A stretch of 64,000 nucleotides of DNA from positions 186,001 through 250,000 of the forward strand of contig NZ_FCOX02000004.1 of NCBI RefSeq assembly GCF_900044055.2, written 5' to 3'. This DNA is from Caballeronia calidae (GTDB taxonomy: Bacteria > Pseudomonadota > Gammaproteobacteria > Burkholderiales > Burkholderiaceae). Below, piece by piece: positions 18,687 through 27,198 of this stretch (positions are counted from its first letter, which is position 1; each line of letters opens with the position of its first letter). The notes below the pieces were generated by a model that saw nothing but the letters and a program-made list of their open reading frames with translations, was not told the origin of the DNA and searched no databases. The position numbers and the translations under genes are program-made.

Positions 18687-19781
18687 ATGAAATTCAAGCT
18701 GGACTGGACCCTCGTCACCCCCATACTCGCGCTCGTCGTGCTCGCCGCGGCCGCGTTCATCCACACCGGCGTGTTGACGGTGCTCGCGGCCGTCGCGCTC
18801 GCGTTCGCCGTATTCGCGGCGGTGCATCACGCGGAAGTGGTCGCGCATCGCGTCGGCGAGCCGTTCGGCACGCTGGTGCTCGCGATCGCGGTCACGGTGA
18901 TCGAGGTCGCGCTGATCGTCTCGGTGATGCTCTCCGGCGGCCCCGACAAGGCGGGCCTGCCGCGCGATACCGTGTTCGCCGCGATCATGATCTGCAGCGG
19001 CGCCATCGTCGGCCTGTGTCTGCTGGTCGGCGGCCTGCGGCATCACGTGCAGGACTTCCAGCTGCAAGGCGCGAGCGCCGCGCTCGCGATTCTCTGCGCG
19101 CTTTCCGTGCTCACGCTCGTGCTGCCGAATTTCACGAGCACGATCGCCGGTCCGACGCTGTCCACGTCGCAACTCATCTTCGTCGGGGTGATCTCGCTCG
19201 TGCTGTACGTAACCTTCGTGTTCGTGCAGACGATCCGTCACCGGGATTACTTTCTGCCTTTCACGCCGCCGGCCGCATCGGGCGCGCTGGAGGAAGACGA
19301 CGCGCCGCACGCGCCGCCGCCTAGCAACCGCGAGGCGTGGGTCGCGCTGCTGTTCCTGCTGCTGTCGCTCGTGGCGGTGGTCGGGCTCGCGAAGCTCCTG
19401 TCGCCGGCGGTCGAGGCGGGGGTCGCCGCGGCGGGCGCGCCGGAAGCCGTGGTCGGCATCGTGATCGCCGCGCTCGTGCTCCTGCCCGAAGGCCTCGCGG
19501 CGCTGCGCGCGGCGCGTCTGAACCGTCTGCAGACGAGCCTGAACCTCGCGCTCGGCTCGGCGCTCGCGAGCATCGGCCTGACGATTCCGACGGTCGCGGT
19601 CGTATCGATCGTCATGGGCCAGCCGATCGAGCTCGGGCTTGCGCCAAAGGAAATCGTCATGCTGGCGCTGACGCTGCTCGTATCGGTCATCACGCTCGGC
19701 ACCGGCCGCTCGACGGTCCTGCAAGGCGTCGTGCATGTCGTGATCTTCGCGGCGTTCCTGTTCCTTTCGGTCGTGCCTTGA
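18687..19781 (+). CDS. chaA: Cation/proton antiporter, ChaA family
   Basis: The 364-residue protein has eleven or so membrane helices in two inverted halves. It shows the alpha-repeat signatures of the CaCA superfamily: AVTVIEVALIVSVML in the first half and ALVLLPEGLAALRAA with LGSALASIGLTIP in the second. Members exchange Ca2+, Na+ or K+ for H+. The start at 18687 gives the short N-terminus before the first helix. An acidic cytoplasmic loop (LEEDDAP) separates the halves. Confidence 0.88.
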   Translation: MKFKLDWTLVTPILALVVLAAAAFIHTGVLTVLAAVALAFAVFAAVHHAEVVAHRVGEPFGTLVLAIAVTVIEVALIVSVMLSGGPDKAGLPRDTVFAAIMICSGAIVGLCLLVGGLRHHVQDFQLQGASAALAILCALSVLTLVLPNFTSTIAGPTLSTSQLIFVGVISLVLYVTFVFVQTIRHRDYFLPFTPPAASGALEEDDAPHAPPPSNREAWVALLFLLLSLVAVVGLAKLLSPAVEAGVAAAGAPEAVVGIVIAALVLLPEGLAALRAARLNRLQTSLNLALGSALASIGLTIPTVAVVSIVMGQPIELGLAPKEIVMLALTLLVSVITLGTGRSTVLQGVVHVVIFAAFLFLSVVP

Positions 19782-19875
19782 TGAACGTCTGCGTTCGATC
19801 GTGCGATTTTGTTACCATTCGCGGTTTGTCGCGCGATCTCGTGCGATGGTTCATCGAAAGTCCCGAAGGAAAAGC

Positions 19876-20664
19876 ATGTCATTCAAGAAGTCCGCATCGC
19901 TCGCGATGCTCGCCGCACTCGCCGCCGTGTCGTTCGCGGCGCACGCCAAAGAGATCACGCAAATCCGCTTCGCCGTCGATCCGTCCTATCCGCCGTTCGA
20001 ATCCAAGCAGGCCGACGGCAAGCTCGCCGGCTTCGACATCGACCTCGGCAATGCGCTCTGCGCGCAGATGAAGGTCAAGTGCGTGTGGGTCGAGAACAAT
20101 TTCGACGGCATGATTCCCGGCCTGAAGGCCCGCAAGTTCGACGCCGTGCTGTCCGATATGGGCATCACCGAAGAGCGCCTGAAGCAGATCGATTTCACCG
20201 ATCCGCTCTACGACACGCACGCGCAACTCGTCGCGCGCGCCGGTTCGGGCATCCTGCCGACGGCGCAGGCGTTGAAGGGCAAGCGCGTCGGCGTGGAGCA
20301 GGGCACGGTGCAGGAGCGTTACGCGAAGGTGAAGTGGGAGCCGCAGGGCGTGACGGTCGTCGCGTATGGCGACCAGGAGCAGGTCGAGGCGGATCTCGTC
20401 GCGGGCCGCATCGACGCGATGTTCACCGACGCCGCGCAGGCCGCCATCGGCTTCCTGAAGAAGCCGCAGGGCAAGCCGTTCGCGCTCGTCGGGCCGATCG
20501 TCGAAGACAAGGCGATCATCGGTCCGGGCACGGCCATCGGTCTGCGCAAGGGTGACGCCGATCTGAAGAACGGCCTGAACAACGCGTTCGCCGAGATCAG
20601 GAAGAACGGCACGTTCAAGCGCATCATGGCGAAGTACTTCGAGACCGATATCTCGATCCAGTAA
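19876..20664 (+). CDS. Periplasmic amino-acid-binding protein of an ABC importer (ArgT/HisJ type)
   Basis: The 262-residue protein has a signal peptide (MSFKKSASLAMLAALA... with AHA cleavage near residue 24). It has the family-3 binding-protein motifs FAVDPSYPPFESKQADG and GFDIDLGNALCAQ, and GPGTAIGLRKGD towards the end. It should capture polar or basic amino acids. No permease or ATPase genes are adjacent, so it is an orphan here. The gene ends in a hairpin at 20689. Confidence 0.88.
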   Translation: MSFKKSASLAMLAALAAVSFAAHAKEITQIRFAVDPSYPPFESKQADGKLAGFDIDLGNALCAQMKVKCVWVENNFDGMIPGLKARKFDAVLSDMGITEERLKQIDFTDPLYDTHAQLVARAGSGILPTAQALKGKRVGVEQGTVQERYAKVKWEPQGVTVVAYGDQEQVEADLVAGRIDAMFTDAAQAAIGFLKKPQGKPFALVGPIVEDKAIIGPGTAIGLRKGDADLKNGLNNAFAEIRKNGTFKRIMAKYFETDISIQ

Positions 20665-20688
20665 GCGCCGTCCGGCGCTTTCGACCGA

Positions 20689-20720
20689 AAAAGGCATCGC
20701 TCGCGGTGCCTTTTCTTTTC
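20689..20720 (+). terminator. Rho-independent terminator after the binding-protein gene
   Basis: An 8-bp stem (GGCATCGC with GCGGTGCC, one G-U pair) with a 2-base loop region is followed by TTTTCTTTTCC. Confidence 0.75.
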
Positions 20721-20745
20721 CTTTTCGATAAGAGACCGATCGACG

Positions 20746-21870
20746 ATGCAGGTTAAACATCATCCGCTCGTCGGCGCGTCGCTCGGCACCGGGCGCGCGA
20801 TCACGAGCTACCGGTTCGGCCCGGAAGACGGCGATGCGTCGCCCAAGGTCTACATTCAGGCGTCGCTGCACGCGGACGAGCTGCCTGGCATGGTGGTCGC
20901 GTGGTATCTGAAGCGGCGCTTCGCGGAACTCGAGGCGGCAGGGCGGCTCGCGGCGCGCGTCGTGCTGGTGCCGGTCGCCAACCCGGCGGGCTTGAATCAG
21001 CACTGGTTCGGCACGCAGATGGGCCGCTTCGAGACGGGCTCGGGTCAGGACTTCAACCGGCGCTTTCCCGAAGCCGGGCCCGCACTGGCGCTCTATCTGA
21101 AAACCCGCCTGACGGACGACGCCGCGCATAACGCGAGGCTCATCCGCGCCGCGTTGCGCGAGCATTTCGCGGCGCTGCAAGCGGGCAGCGAGCTCGAATC
21201 GCAACGCATCGAGCTGTTGAAGCTCGCGTGCGATGCCGATCTCGTCATCGACCTGCATTGCGACTGGGAAGCCGTCGCGCATCTCTATACGACGCCCGAC
21301 GCATGGCCCCGCATCGAGCCGCTTGCGCGCTATCTCGGCAGCGAGGCGCAATTGCTCGCGGACGTATCGGGCGGCGAGCCGTTCGACGAGGCGTGCGCGT
21401 CGGCGTGGCGTTATCTGCGCGGCGCGTTCGGCGAGCGCTTCCCGATTCCGATGGGCCTCACGCCCGTCACGCTGGAATTGCGCGGCGTGCGCGACGTGTC
21501 GCACGAGACCGCGGCGCGCGATGCGCAGGCGATCGTCGATTATCTGACGCATATCGGCATGATCGCCGGCGACGCGCCCGAGCCGCCGCCGCTGCGCCAT
21601 CCCGCGACGCCGCTCGCCGGTTGCGAGTATGTGCATGCGCCGGTGTCGGGCGTGATCCTGCATCGGCGGGAAACCGGCGAGACGGTGCGCGCGGGGGATG
21701 TCATCGCGGAAGTGCTCGATCCGCTCGCGGACAAGCTCACACCGCTCATCGCGCAGACGGACGGCGTGCTGTACGCGCGTCACTGGACGCGCTTCGCGAC
21801 GGCGGGGATGCTAGTCGCGCGCATCGCGGGCGAGCACGCCGCGCGCACGGGCGACCTGCTCGTGCCCTAG
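20746..21870 (+). CDS. Succinylglutamate desuccinylase/aspartoacylase-family enzyme
   Basis: The 374-residue M14-like zinc hydrolase has SLHADELPG (HxxE zinc site, about residue 43-46) and DLHCDW (third His, about residue 169). The fold matches AstE/aspartoacylase, which releases carboxylic acids from N-acyl amino acids. The C-terminal region, with VHAPVSGVILHRRETGE, resembles a lipoyl-like beta-sandwich seen in longer members. It lies just downstream of an amino-acid-binding protein, suggesting amino-acid use, though a terminator separates them. Confidence 0.82.
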   Translation: MQVKHHPLVGASLGTGRAITSYRFGPEDGDASPKVYIQASLHADELPGMVVAWYLKRRFAELEAAGRLAARVVLVPVANPAGLNQHWFGTQMGRFETGSGQDFNRRFPEAGPALALYLKTRLTDDAAHNARLIRAALREHFAALQAGSELESQRIELLKLACDADLVIDLHCDWEAVAHLYTTPDAWPRIEPLARYLGSEAQLLADVSGGEPFDEACASAWRYLRGAFGERFPIPMGLTPVTLELRGVRDVSHETAARDAQAIVDYLTHIGMIAGDAPEPPPLRHPATPLAGCEYVHAPVSGVILHRRETGETVRAGDVIAEVLDPLADKLTPLIAQTDGVLYARHWTRFATAGMLVARIAGEHAARTGDLLVP

Positions 21871-21930
21871 CCGCGCCGCGGCGGGTACCATGCATTCAAA
21901 CCGGCCTCACGTCATGGAGAACAAGAAAAC

Positions 21931-22398
21931 ATGCTGAAGAACATCGATCCGCTGCTCAATCCCGACATCCTGCACGCCCTCTGCTCGATGGGCCACGGCG
22001 ACGAAGTCGTGATCTGCGACGCCAACTTTCCCGCCGACTCCGTCGCGCGCCAGACCGTGCTCGGCCGCGTGCTGCGCCTCGATGGCGTGAGTTCGCCGCG
22101 CGCGGTGCAGGCGGTGCTGTCGGTGCTGCCGCTCGATACCTTCGTCGATCATCCCGCCGAGCGCATGGAAGTCGTCGGCGATGCGGCCGCGCTTCCCGTC
22201 GTGCAGCGCGAGGCCCAGCGCGAAGTCGACGCCGCCGAGGGCCGCACCGTGCCGTTTGCATCGATCGAACGTTTCGCGTTCTACGAGCGGGCGAAAAAGG
22301 CGTATTGCGTGATCGCGACGGGCGAGACGCGCGGCTATGGCTGCTTCGTTTTCAAGAAAGGCGTGCAACTGGCGCCGGACGCGTCGCAGCAAAACTGA
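21931..22398 (+). CDS. RbsD/FucU-family sugar mutarotase
   Basis: The 155-residue protein starts MLKNIDPLLNPDILHALCSMGHGDEVVICDANFP. The His in GHGDE and the Asp of DANFP are the conserved active-site pair of RbsD/FucU, and ERFAFYERAKKAYCVIATGE is typical of FucU. Such proteins convert anomers of fucose or ribose. No sugar transporter is adjacent. Confidence 0.88.
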   Translation: MLKNIDPLLNPDILHALCSMGHGDEVVICDANFPADSVARQTVLGRVLRLDGVSSPRAVQAVLSVLPLDTFVDHPAERMEVVGDAAALPVVQREAQREVDAAEGRTVPFASIERFAFYERAKKAYCVIATGETRGYGCFVFKKGVQLAPDASQQN

Positions 22399-22408
22399 CC
22401 AGCGGACC

Positions 22409-22485
22409 TAAGGGAATACCCTGTTGCTTTTTTGAGAAGTTGTTGCAATGCAGCGAGAAAGGCGTATAGTCAGGGTTATCCCTTA
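22409..22485 (+). promoter_or_regulatory. Promoter with two AGGGN4CCCT palindromes
   Basis: A promoter reads TTGCAA (22443-22448), 16 bases, TATAGT (22465-22470). One copy of AGGGN4CCCT lies upstream (AGGGAATACCCT, 22411-22422) and one at the expected transcription start (AGGGTTATCCCT, 22472-22483). The copies are about 61 bp apart, near six helical turns, which fits cooperative binding or looping by one regulator. It drives the small gene at 22509. Confidence 0.55.
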
Positions 22486-22508
22486 GCTACTTACCCCGAG
22501 AGACGCTC

Positions 22509-22658
22509 ATGAAAACCACCGCACAACAATCCTTGGTCGTTTCGTTCGGTTCCTGGCTGCGCGCGGCAAAGGCTGCGGTGCGTCGCGAGTGGAACCGCGC
22601 ACTGACGCTGCATCTGCAGAACTGCGAGATCATGGTCGAAGCGTATCGCCGCAAGTAA
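22509..22658 (+). CDS. Small basic protein, unrecognised
   Basis: The 49-residue protein MKTTAQQSLVVSFGSWLRAAKAAVRREW... is basic and amphipathic, with an Ala/Arg-rich helix and no export signal. It has its own promoter, a reasonable ribosome binding site (GAGAGA) and a strong terminator 30 bases after the stop, so it is very likely a real single-gene transcription unit. Function unknown. Confidence 0.7.
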   Translation: MKTTAQQSLVVSFGSWLRAAKAAVRREWNRALTLHLQNCEIMVEAYRRK

Positions 22659-22687
22659 GCGACAGCATCCCGGTCTCGAGCATCAGG

Positions 22688-22730
22688 ACAACACCCCGGA
22701 AGCCTTTGGCTTCCGGGGTGTTGTCGTTTT
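22688..22730 (+). terminator. Strong intrinsic terminator
   Basis: A perfect 17-bp stem with a TTT loop (left arm 22688-22704, right arm 22708-22724) is followed by CGTTTT. It ends the small gene at 22509 and insulates the ArsR operon. Confidence 0.85.
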
Positions 22731-22758
22731 GGCGAGCTTCAGGCGGCTAAAGCGATGC

Positions 22759-22786
22759 TTGACATGCAACCAAATGGTTGCATAAT
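22759..22786 (+). promoter_or_regulatory. ArsR-operon promoter with perfect operator palindrome
   Basis: TTGACA (22759-22764) and CATAAT (22781-22786) are 16 bases apart. The spacer is filled by a perfect inverted repeat, ATGCAACC-AAAT-GGTTGCAT (22764-22783), which overlaps both promoter boxes. This is a classic autorepression site. Transcription should start about at the ATG (22793), giving a leaderless message. Confidence 0.75.
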
Positions 22787-22792
22787 GCGTCC

Positions 22793-23116
22793 ATGGATGA
22801 CGATTCGGTGTTCCGCGCCCTCGCGGATGCGAGCCGCAGGCAGTTGCTCGACCGGCTGCACGCAGAGAACGGCCAGACGCTAGGCGATCTGTGCGACGGC
22901 CTTCGCATGACGCGCCAGGCCGTATCGAAGCATCTGGCCGTGCTGGAGGCCGCGAATCTCGTGTCGACGCGGCGTCAGGGCCGCGAGAAGCGTCATTTCC
23001 TCAATCCCGTGCCGATCCACGAGATCGCGCAACGCTGGATCAGCAAGTTCGAGCGTCCGCGCCTGGACGCTCTGTCCGACCTGAAACGCACGCTCGAAGG
23101 AGACGATCATGGCTAG
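22793..23116 (+). CDS. ArsR/SmtB-family winged-helix repressor
   Basis: The 107-residue protein begins MDDDSVFRALADASRRQLLDRL and has the recognition region LRMTRQAVSKHLAVLEAANLV and the wing RRQGREKRHF. It lacks the CxC metal motif, and belongs to the subgroup paired with SRPBCC (AHSA1) proteins. It overlaps the next gene by 8 bases and likely represses the promoter at 22759. Confidence 0.9.
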   Translation: MDDDSVFRALADASRRQLLDRLHAENGQTLGDLCDGLRMTRQAVSKHLAVLEAANLVSTRRQGREKRHFLNPVPIHEIAQRWISKFERPRLDALSDLKRTLEGDDHG

Positions 23117-23546
23117 CGAGACCTTTGTGTATGTCACTTACATCCGCACGACGCCGGAAAAGCTGTGGGATGCGCTGACGACCCCGGAGTTTGTCCGGCA
23201 ATACTGGTTCGGCATGCATCAGGAGTCGGACTGGCAAGCCGGATCGGCGTGGAAGATGCTGTTTTCCGACGGCCGCGTCGCCGACTCGGGCGAAGTGCTC
23301 GAAGCCGAGCCGGGCAGGCGCCTCGTGCTGAAGTGGCGCAACGAATTCCGCGACGATCTGAAGGACGAAGGCTGGTCGAGGTGCACGTACGACATCGAGG
23401 CGCTCGACGGAGCCGTCAAGCTCACGGTCACGCACGAGAGCGACGGAAGGAAGTTCATCGAGGCCGTGTCGGGCGGCTGGCCGAAGATTCTCTCGAATCT
23501 CAAGTCGCTGCTGGAGACGGGTGCCGTCGCGCTGGCGACGAAGTAG
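23109..23546 (+). CDS. SRPBCC (AHSA1-type) hydrophobic-ligand-binding protein
   Basis: The 145-residue protein starts MASETFVYVTYIRTTPEKLWDALTTPEFVRQYWFG, the usual AHSA1/Bet v1-like opening, and ends in an amphipathic helix that closes the cavity. It is co-transcribed with the ArsR gene. Its ligand is unknown; in such pairs the SRPBCC protein is often the regulated output. Confidence 0.85.
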   Translation: MASETFVYVTYIRTTPEKLWDALTTPEFVRQYWFGMHQESDWQAGSAWKMLFSDGRVADSGEVLEAEPGRRLVLKWRNEFRDDLKDEGWSRCTYDIEALDGAVKLTVTHESDGRKFIEAVSGGWPKILSNLKSLLETGAVALATK

Positions 23547-23561
23547 TCCTGCAAGAAAGAG

Positions 23562-23600
23562 AAACGGCGCGCTGCCCGTAAGGACAGCGCGCCGTTTTCA
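23562..23600. terminator. Bidirectional terminator
   Basis: A 12-bp stem, AACGGCGCGCTG with CAGCGCGCCGTT, has a 10-base loop and T-rich tracts on both sides. It lies between the convergent SRPBCC and purine-permease genes. Confidence 0.8.
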
Positions 23601-23622
23601 TTTCAGGCGATGCAGCGGCCGA

Positions 23623-25029
23623 TCAGATCGCCCAGCCGCCGAGATAGAACACGGCGAGCACGACCGCGATCGCCACCGTGCCGACGTTCAGCTTGCGCCA
23701 TTCGCCCGCCACGATGCGGCCGATCACGAGCGTGGTGAAGCCGAGCATGATGCCCGTCACGATGTTCGCCGACAGCACGATATACACCGCGCAGACGAGG
23801 CCCGACATCGTGTCGACGGTGTCGTCGAAATGCAGCTTGCTGACGTTGCCGAGCATCAGCAGGCCGACGTACATCAGCGCGGGCGCCGTCGCGTAGGAAG
23901 GCACGAGCGCGGCGAGCGGCGAGAGGAACATCACCACGAGGAAGAGTACGCCGACGACCGTTGCCGCCAGGCCCGTCTTCGCGCCCGCCGCCACGCCCAC
24001 CGACGATTCGATATACGCCGCCGCCGGCGCGCCGCCGAAGCAGGCCGAGAAGATCGAGCTGAGTGAATCCGCGGTCAGCGCGCGGCCGCCGTTGACGATG
24101 CGCCCGTTTTTATCGATCTGGCCCGCCTGGCCGGCCACGGCGCGGATCGTGCCGGTCGCGTCGAACACGGCGGTCATCACGAGAGCGAGGACGCTCGGCA
24201 GCACGGCCATCGAGAGCGCGCCCTTGATGTCCATCGCGCCGATCAGCGACGAATGCCCCGGCGCCGACAGCGACGGCAGCGCGAACACGCCATGAAAGCG
24301 CACCGACGGATCGAAGATCAGGCCGATCACCGACAGGCCGATCACGACGAGCAGGATGCCGCCAGGCACGCGCCGGCGCTCCAGACCGAAGATCGCGGCG
24401 AGGCCGAGCACCGACATCAGCACGGGAAACGCGGTGATATGCCCGAGCGACACCGGCATGCCGGGCGCGGGATTCTTGATGATGAGGCCGACATCGTTCG
24501 ACGCGATCAGCAGCAGGAACAGGCCGATGCCGATGCCCGTGCCGTGCGCGACGCCCGTCGGCAGATTGCGCAGGATCCACGAGCGCACGCCGGTGACGGA
24601 GATCGCGGTGAACACGACGCCCATCAGGAACACCGCGCCGAGCGCGATGGCGGGCGTGAGCCCCTTGCCGAGCACGAGACCGAAGGCCGTGAACGCGGTC
24701 AGCGAGATCGCGCAGCCGATCGCGATCGGCAGGCGCGCCCACACGCCCATCAGCAGCGAGCCGAACGCGGTCGTGAGACACACGGCGACGAACACCGCGC
24801 TCGTGTCGAAGCCCGCCTTGCCGAGCATGCCCGGCACGACGAACACGGAATAGACCATCGCGAGGAACGTCGTGATGCCCGCGACGACTTCGCGCTTCTG
24901 GGTGCTGCCGGTTTGCGAAATGCCGAAATAGCGATCGAGAAAACCGCCGCCGGCGGTCTGAACGCTTTCTTCACGCTCTGAAGTGGTGATGTCGATGTCG
25001 CCAAGCTGCTGGGCGGAGGATTCCAACAT
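23623..25029 (-). CDS. NCS2-family purine permease (AzgA-like)
   Basis: The 468-residue protein has about twelve to fourteen helices. Features are [35 protein letters not shown] at the N-terminus, [15 protein letters not shown], and [18 protein letters not shown], which are signatures of the AzgA/PbuG adenine-guanine-hypoxanthine branch. It imports purine bases with protons. The start MLESSAQQL at 25029 follows GGAGCAGC. A long leader lies upstream. Confidence 0.88.
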   Translation of the reverse strand: MLESSAQQLGDIDITTSEREESVQTAGGGFLDRYFGISQTGSTQKREVVAGITTFLAMVYSVFVVPGMLGKAGFDTSAVFVAVCLTTAFGSLLMGVWARLPIAIGCAISLTAFTAFGLVLGKGLTPAIALGAVFLMGVVFTAISVTGVRSWILRNLPTGVAHGTGIGIGLFLLLIASNDVGLIIKNPAPGMPVSLGHITAFPVLMSVLGLAAIFGLERRRVPGGILLVVIGLSVIGLIFDPSVRFHGVFALPSLSAPGHSSLIGAMDIKGALSMAVLPSVLALVMTAVFDATGTIRAVAGQAGQIDKNGRIVNGGRALTADSLSSIFSACFGGAPAAAYIESSVGVAAGAKTGLAATVVGVLFLVVMFLSPLAALVPSYATAPALMYVGLLMLGNVSKLHFDDTVDTMSGLVCAVYIVLSANIVTGIMLGFTTLVIGRIVAGEWRKLNVGTVAIAVVLAVFYLGGWAI

Positions 25030-25290
25030 GAGCTGCTCCTTTATCAGCACGCTGAAACGGAAATCCGTGCGCTGCGTGTGGAACACGCCCGGCACTGCGG
25101 GTCCGTCATCAGGGTCGTCTCGTCTGTAGTTCTGGATGATGCCGAGTGACGGGCTCTCGCGGCTGCACTCGGTCAGGACAGAGACTAGGGGAACAGAACG
25201 CAGGGTCCAATCCCATGAAAAACATGCCGGTCATGCCAAGGGGCTTATATGCCGCGAATGCCCCATGAAACGGGGCTCTTGCAAGACCGG
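25030..25290 (-). other. Long leader of the purine permease gene
   Basis: No gene is seen. On the minus strand the leader holds a stem CCGAGTG/CACTCGG (plus positions 25142-25148 and 25166-25172) with a 17-base loop that also has partial self-pairing. Purine transporter genes often carry riboswitches, but I cannot match this to a specific class. Confidence 0.35.
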
Positions 25291-25326
25291 AAAACGGCCG
25301 GACTAGGGCAAACGCCTAGTCCGGCC
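25291..25326 (-). terminator. Terminator after ggt
   Basis: On the minus strand a perfect 12-bp stem (25315-25326 with 25296-25307) with a 7-base loop is followed by GTTTTCC. Confidence 0.8.
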
Positions 25327-25372
25327 AGGGCCGCTATTTTACCCGCTCGCCGTTGTGCGGCGCACTACTGCG

Positions 25373-27106
25373 TTACTGGATCACGCGCGATACGCCGCGT
25401 CCGCGCGGGTCGGACATCGGTTGGGGTTTGTCGCCGTCGATGCGGATCGCCTGGATGTCGCCGTTGAAGCCCTGCATCGTGAACTTGTAGCCCTTCGCTT
25501 CGAGCTGCTTCACGACTTCGGGATCGAGCTGGTGAAACGGCTCCTGATAGATCGTGTCGGGCGGCAACAGCTGATGATGAAAGCGCGTCGCGCCCACGGC
25601 TTCGGGCAGCGGCATGCCGAAGTCGTACACGTTCGTGATGACCTGGAAGATCGACGTGAAGATGCGCGAACCGCCCGGCGTGCCGATCACCATCGCGACC
25701 TTGTCGTCCTTCGTGAGGATGGTCGGCGTCATCGACGAAAGCGGGCGCTTCTTCGGCGCGATGGCGTTCGCATCGCTGCCGACGACGCCGAACATGTTCG
25801 GCACGCCCGGCTTCGACGCGAAGTCGTCCATTTCGTCATTGAGCACGACGCCCGTACCTTCCGCGATCACGCCCGCGCCGAAGTAGCCGTTGATCGTGTA
25901 CGTGTTCGACACCGCGTTGCCCCATTTGTCGACGACCGAAAAATGCGTCGTCTCCGCCTTCTCCGGCATCGACGTGCCGAGGCCCGGCTGGACGCTCTTC
26001 GTGTCCGAAGGCGTATCGGGATTCACCTCCTGCGCGCGCTTCAGGATGTAGTCGTCGTTGATGAGCTGCGCGACCGGCACCTTGTAGAAGTCCGGATCGC
26101 CGAGATACTGCGCGCGATCCGCGAACACGCGCTTCTCGATCTCCGACACGAGATGGATGTACTGCGCCGAATCGAGCGGCACGTCGGTGAATTTGTCCTT
26201 GAGATCGGCCTTCATCTTCAGCAACTGCACGAGGCCGACGCCGCCCGAGCTCGGCGGCGGCGCGGTGATCACGCGATAGCCGTTCCAGCTCGCGGTGATC
26301 GGCTGGCGCCACACGGCCTTGTAGTCCTTCAGATCGCGCTTCGTGATGAGGCCGTGGCCTTCCATCGACTTCGCGATGAGATCGGCCGTGTCGCCTTCAT
26401 AGAAGCCCTTCGCGCCTTTGTCGGAAATGCGTTGCAACGTCGTTGCGAGATCCGGCTGCCTGAACACTTCGCCCGCCTTCATGCTGCCGAAATAGAGGTC
26501 GAAGTTGGTTTTGCCGGCGAAATCCTTCGATGCCCGGTCGCGGCGCGCGATCAGCTGATCGTCGACGGTGAAGCCGTCCTGCGCATACTTGATCGCGGGC
26601 GCGAGCACCTGCTTCCATTTCAGCTTGCCGAAGCGCTTTTGCGCTTCCCACATGCCGTCGACGGTGCCGGGCACGCCCACCGCGCGATGCCCGTAGAGGC
26701 TCATGCCCTTGATGACCTCGCCCTTGTCGTCGAGATACATGTTGCGCGTGGCGGACATCGGCGCGCGCTCGCGATAATCGAGGAAGTACGGACGATGATC
26801 GACGTAGAGCGTCATGAATCCGCCGCCGCCGATATTGCCCGCTTCCGGATACGTGACGGCGAGCGTGAAGGCGATCGCGACGGCCGCATCGACCGCGTTG
26901 CCGCCTTGCTTGAAGATCTGCTCGGCGGTGTCGGCGGCGTATTTATCGGCGACCGCGACGGCCGACGCGGTCAGTACTTGCGGCTGATTCTCCGCGGTTT
27001 TCGCATACGCCGGCGCGGTCTCGACGAATCCCGCCGTGATGAGCGCGGACGCGACGATCGCGCCGAGCGCGAGCGAGCGCAACCGCGGTGTTTGTTTCAA
27101 AAGCAT
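25373..27106 (-). CDS. ggt: Gamma-glutamyltransferase (glutathione hydrolase)
   Basis: The 577-residue precursor has a signal peptide (cleavage after APAYA, about residue 35), GGNAVDAAVAIAFTLAVT, and the self-processing site ETTHFSVVD near residue 385, where the Thr becomes the N-terminal nucleophile of the small subunit. SSGGVG and GGSRIF contribute to the active site. It cleaves glutathione and transfers gamma-glutamyl groups in the periplasm. It ends at the terminator 25291-25326. Confidence 0.93.
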   Translation of the reverse strand: MLLKQTPRLRSLALGAIVASALITAGFVETAPAYAKTAENQPQVLTASAVAVADKYAADTAEQIFKQGGNAVDAAVAIAFTLAVTYPEAGNIGGGGFMTLYVDHRPYFLDYRERAPMSATRNMYLDDKGEVIKGMSLYGHRAVGVPGTVDGMWEAQKRFGKLKWKQVLAPAIKYAQDGFTVDDQLIARRDRASKDFAGKTNFDLYFGSMKAGEVFRQPDLATTLQRISDKGAKGFYEGDTADLIAKSMEGHGLITKRDLKDYKAVWRQPITASWNGYRVITAPPPSSGGVGLVQLLKMKADLKDKFTDVPLDSAQYIHLVSEIEKRVFADRAQYLGDPDFYKVPVAQLINDDYILKRAQEVNPDTPSDTKSVQPGLGTSMPEKAETTHFSVVDKWGNAVSNTYTINGYFGAGVIAEGTGVVLNDEMDDFASKPGVPNMFGVVGSDANAIAPKKRPLSSMTPTILTKDDKVAMVIGTPGGSRIFTSIFQVITNVYDFGMPLPEAVGATRFHHQLLPPDTIYQEPFHQLDPEVVKQLEAKGYKFTMQGFNGDIQAIRIDGDKPQPMSDPRGRGVSRVIQ

Positions 27107-27198
27107 CTCCTGCGATCTCCTTTGTTACGTGCGACGAAAGACTAGACGCTTGTATATACCACGACGAGCGCCGCGCGCCAGTTGACGCGGCGCAGCGA

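Noticed and set aside
19879-21783. Minus-strand frame of 634 codons opposite the binding protein and desuccinylase genes
   Set aside because: Arg-rich shadow frame spanning two clear genes and a terminator.
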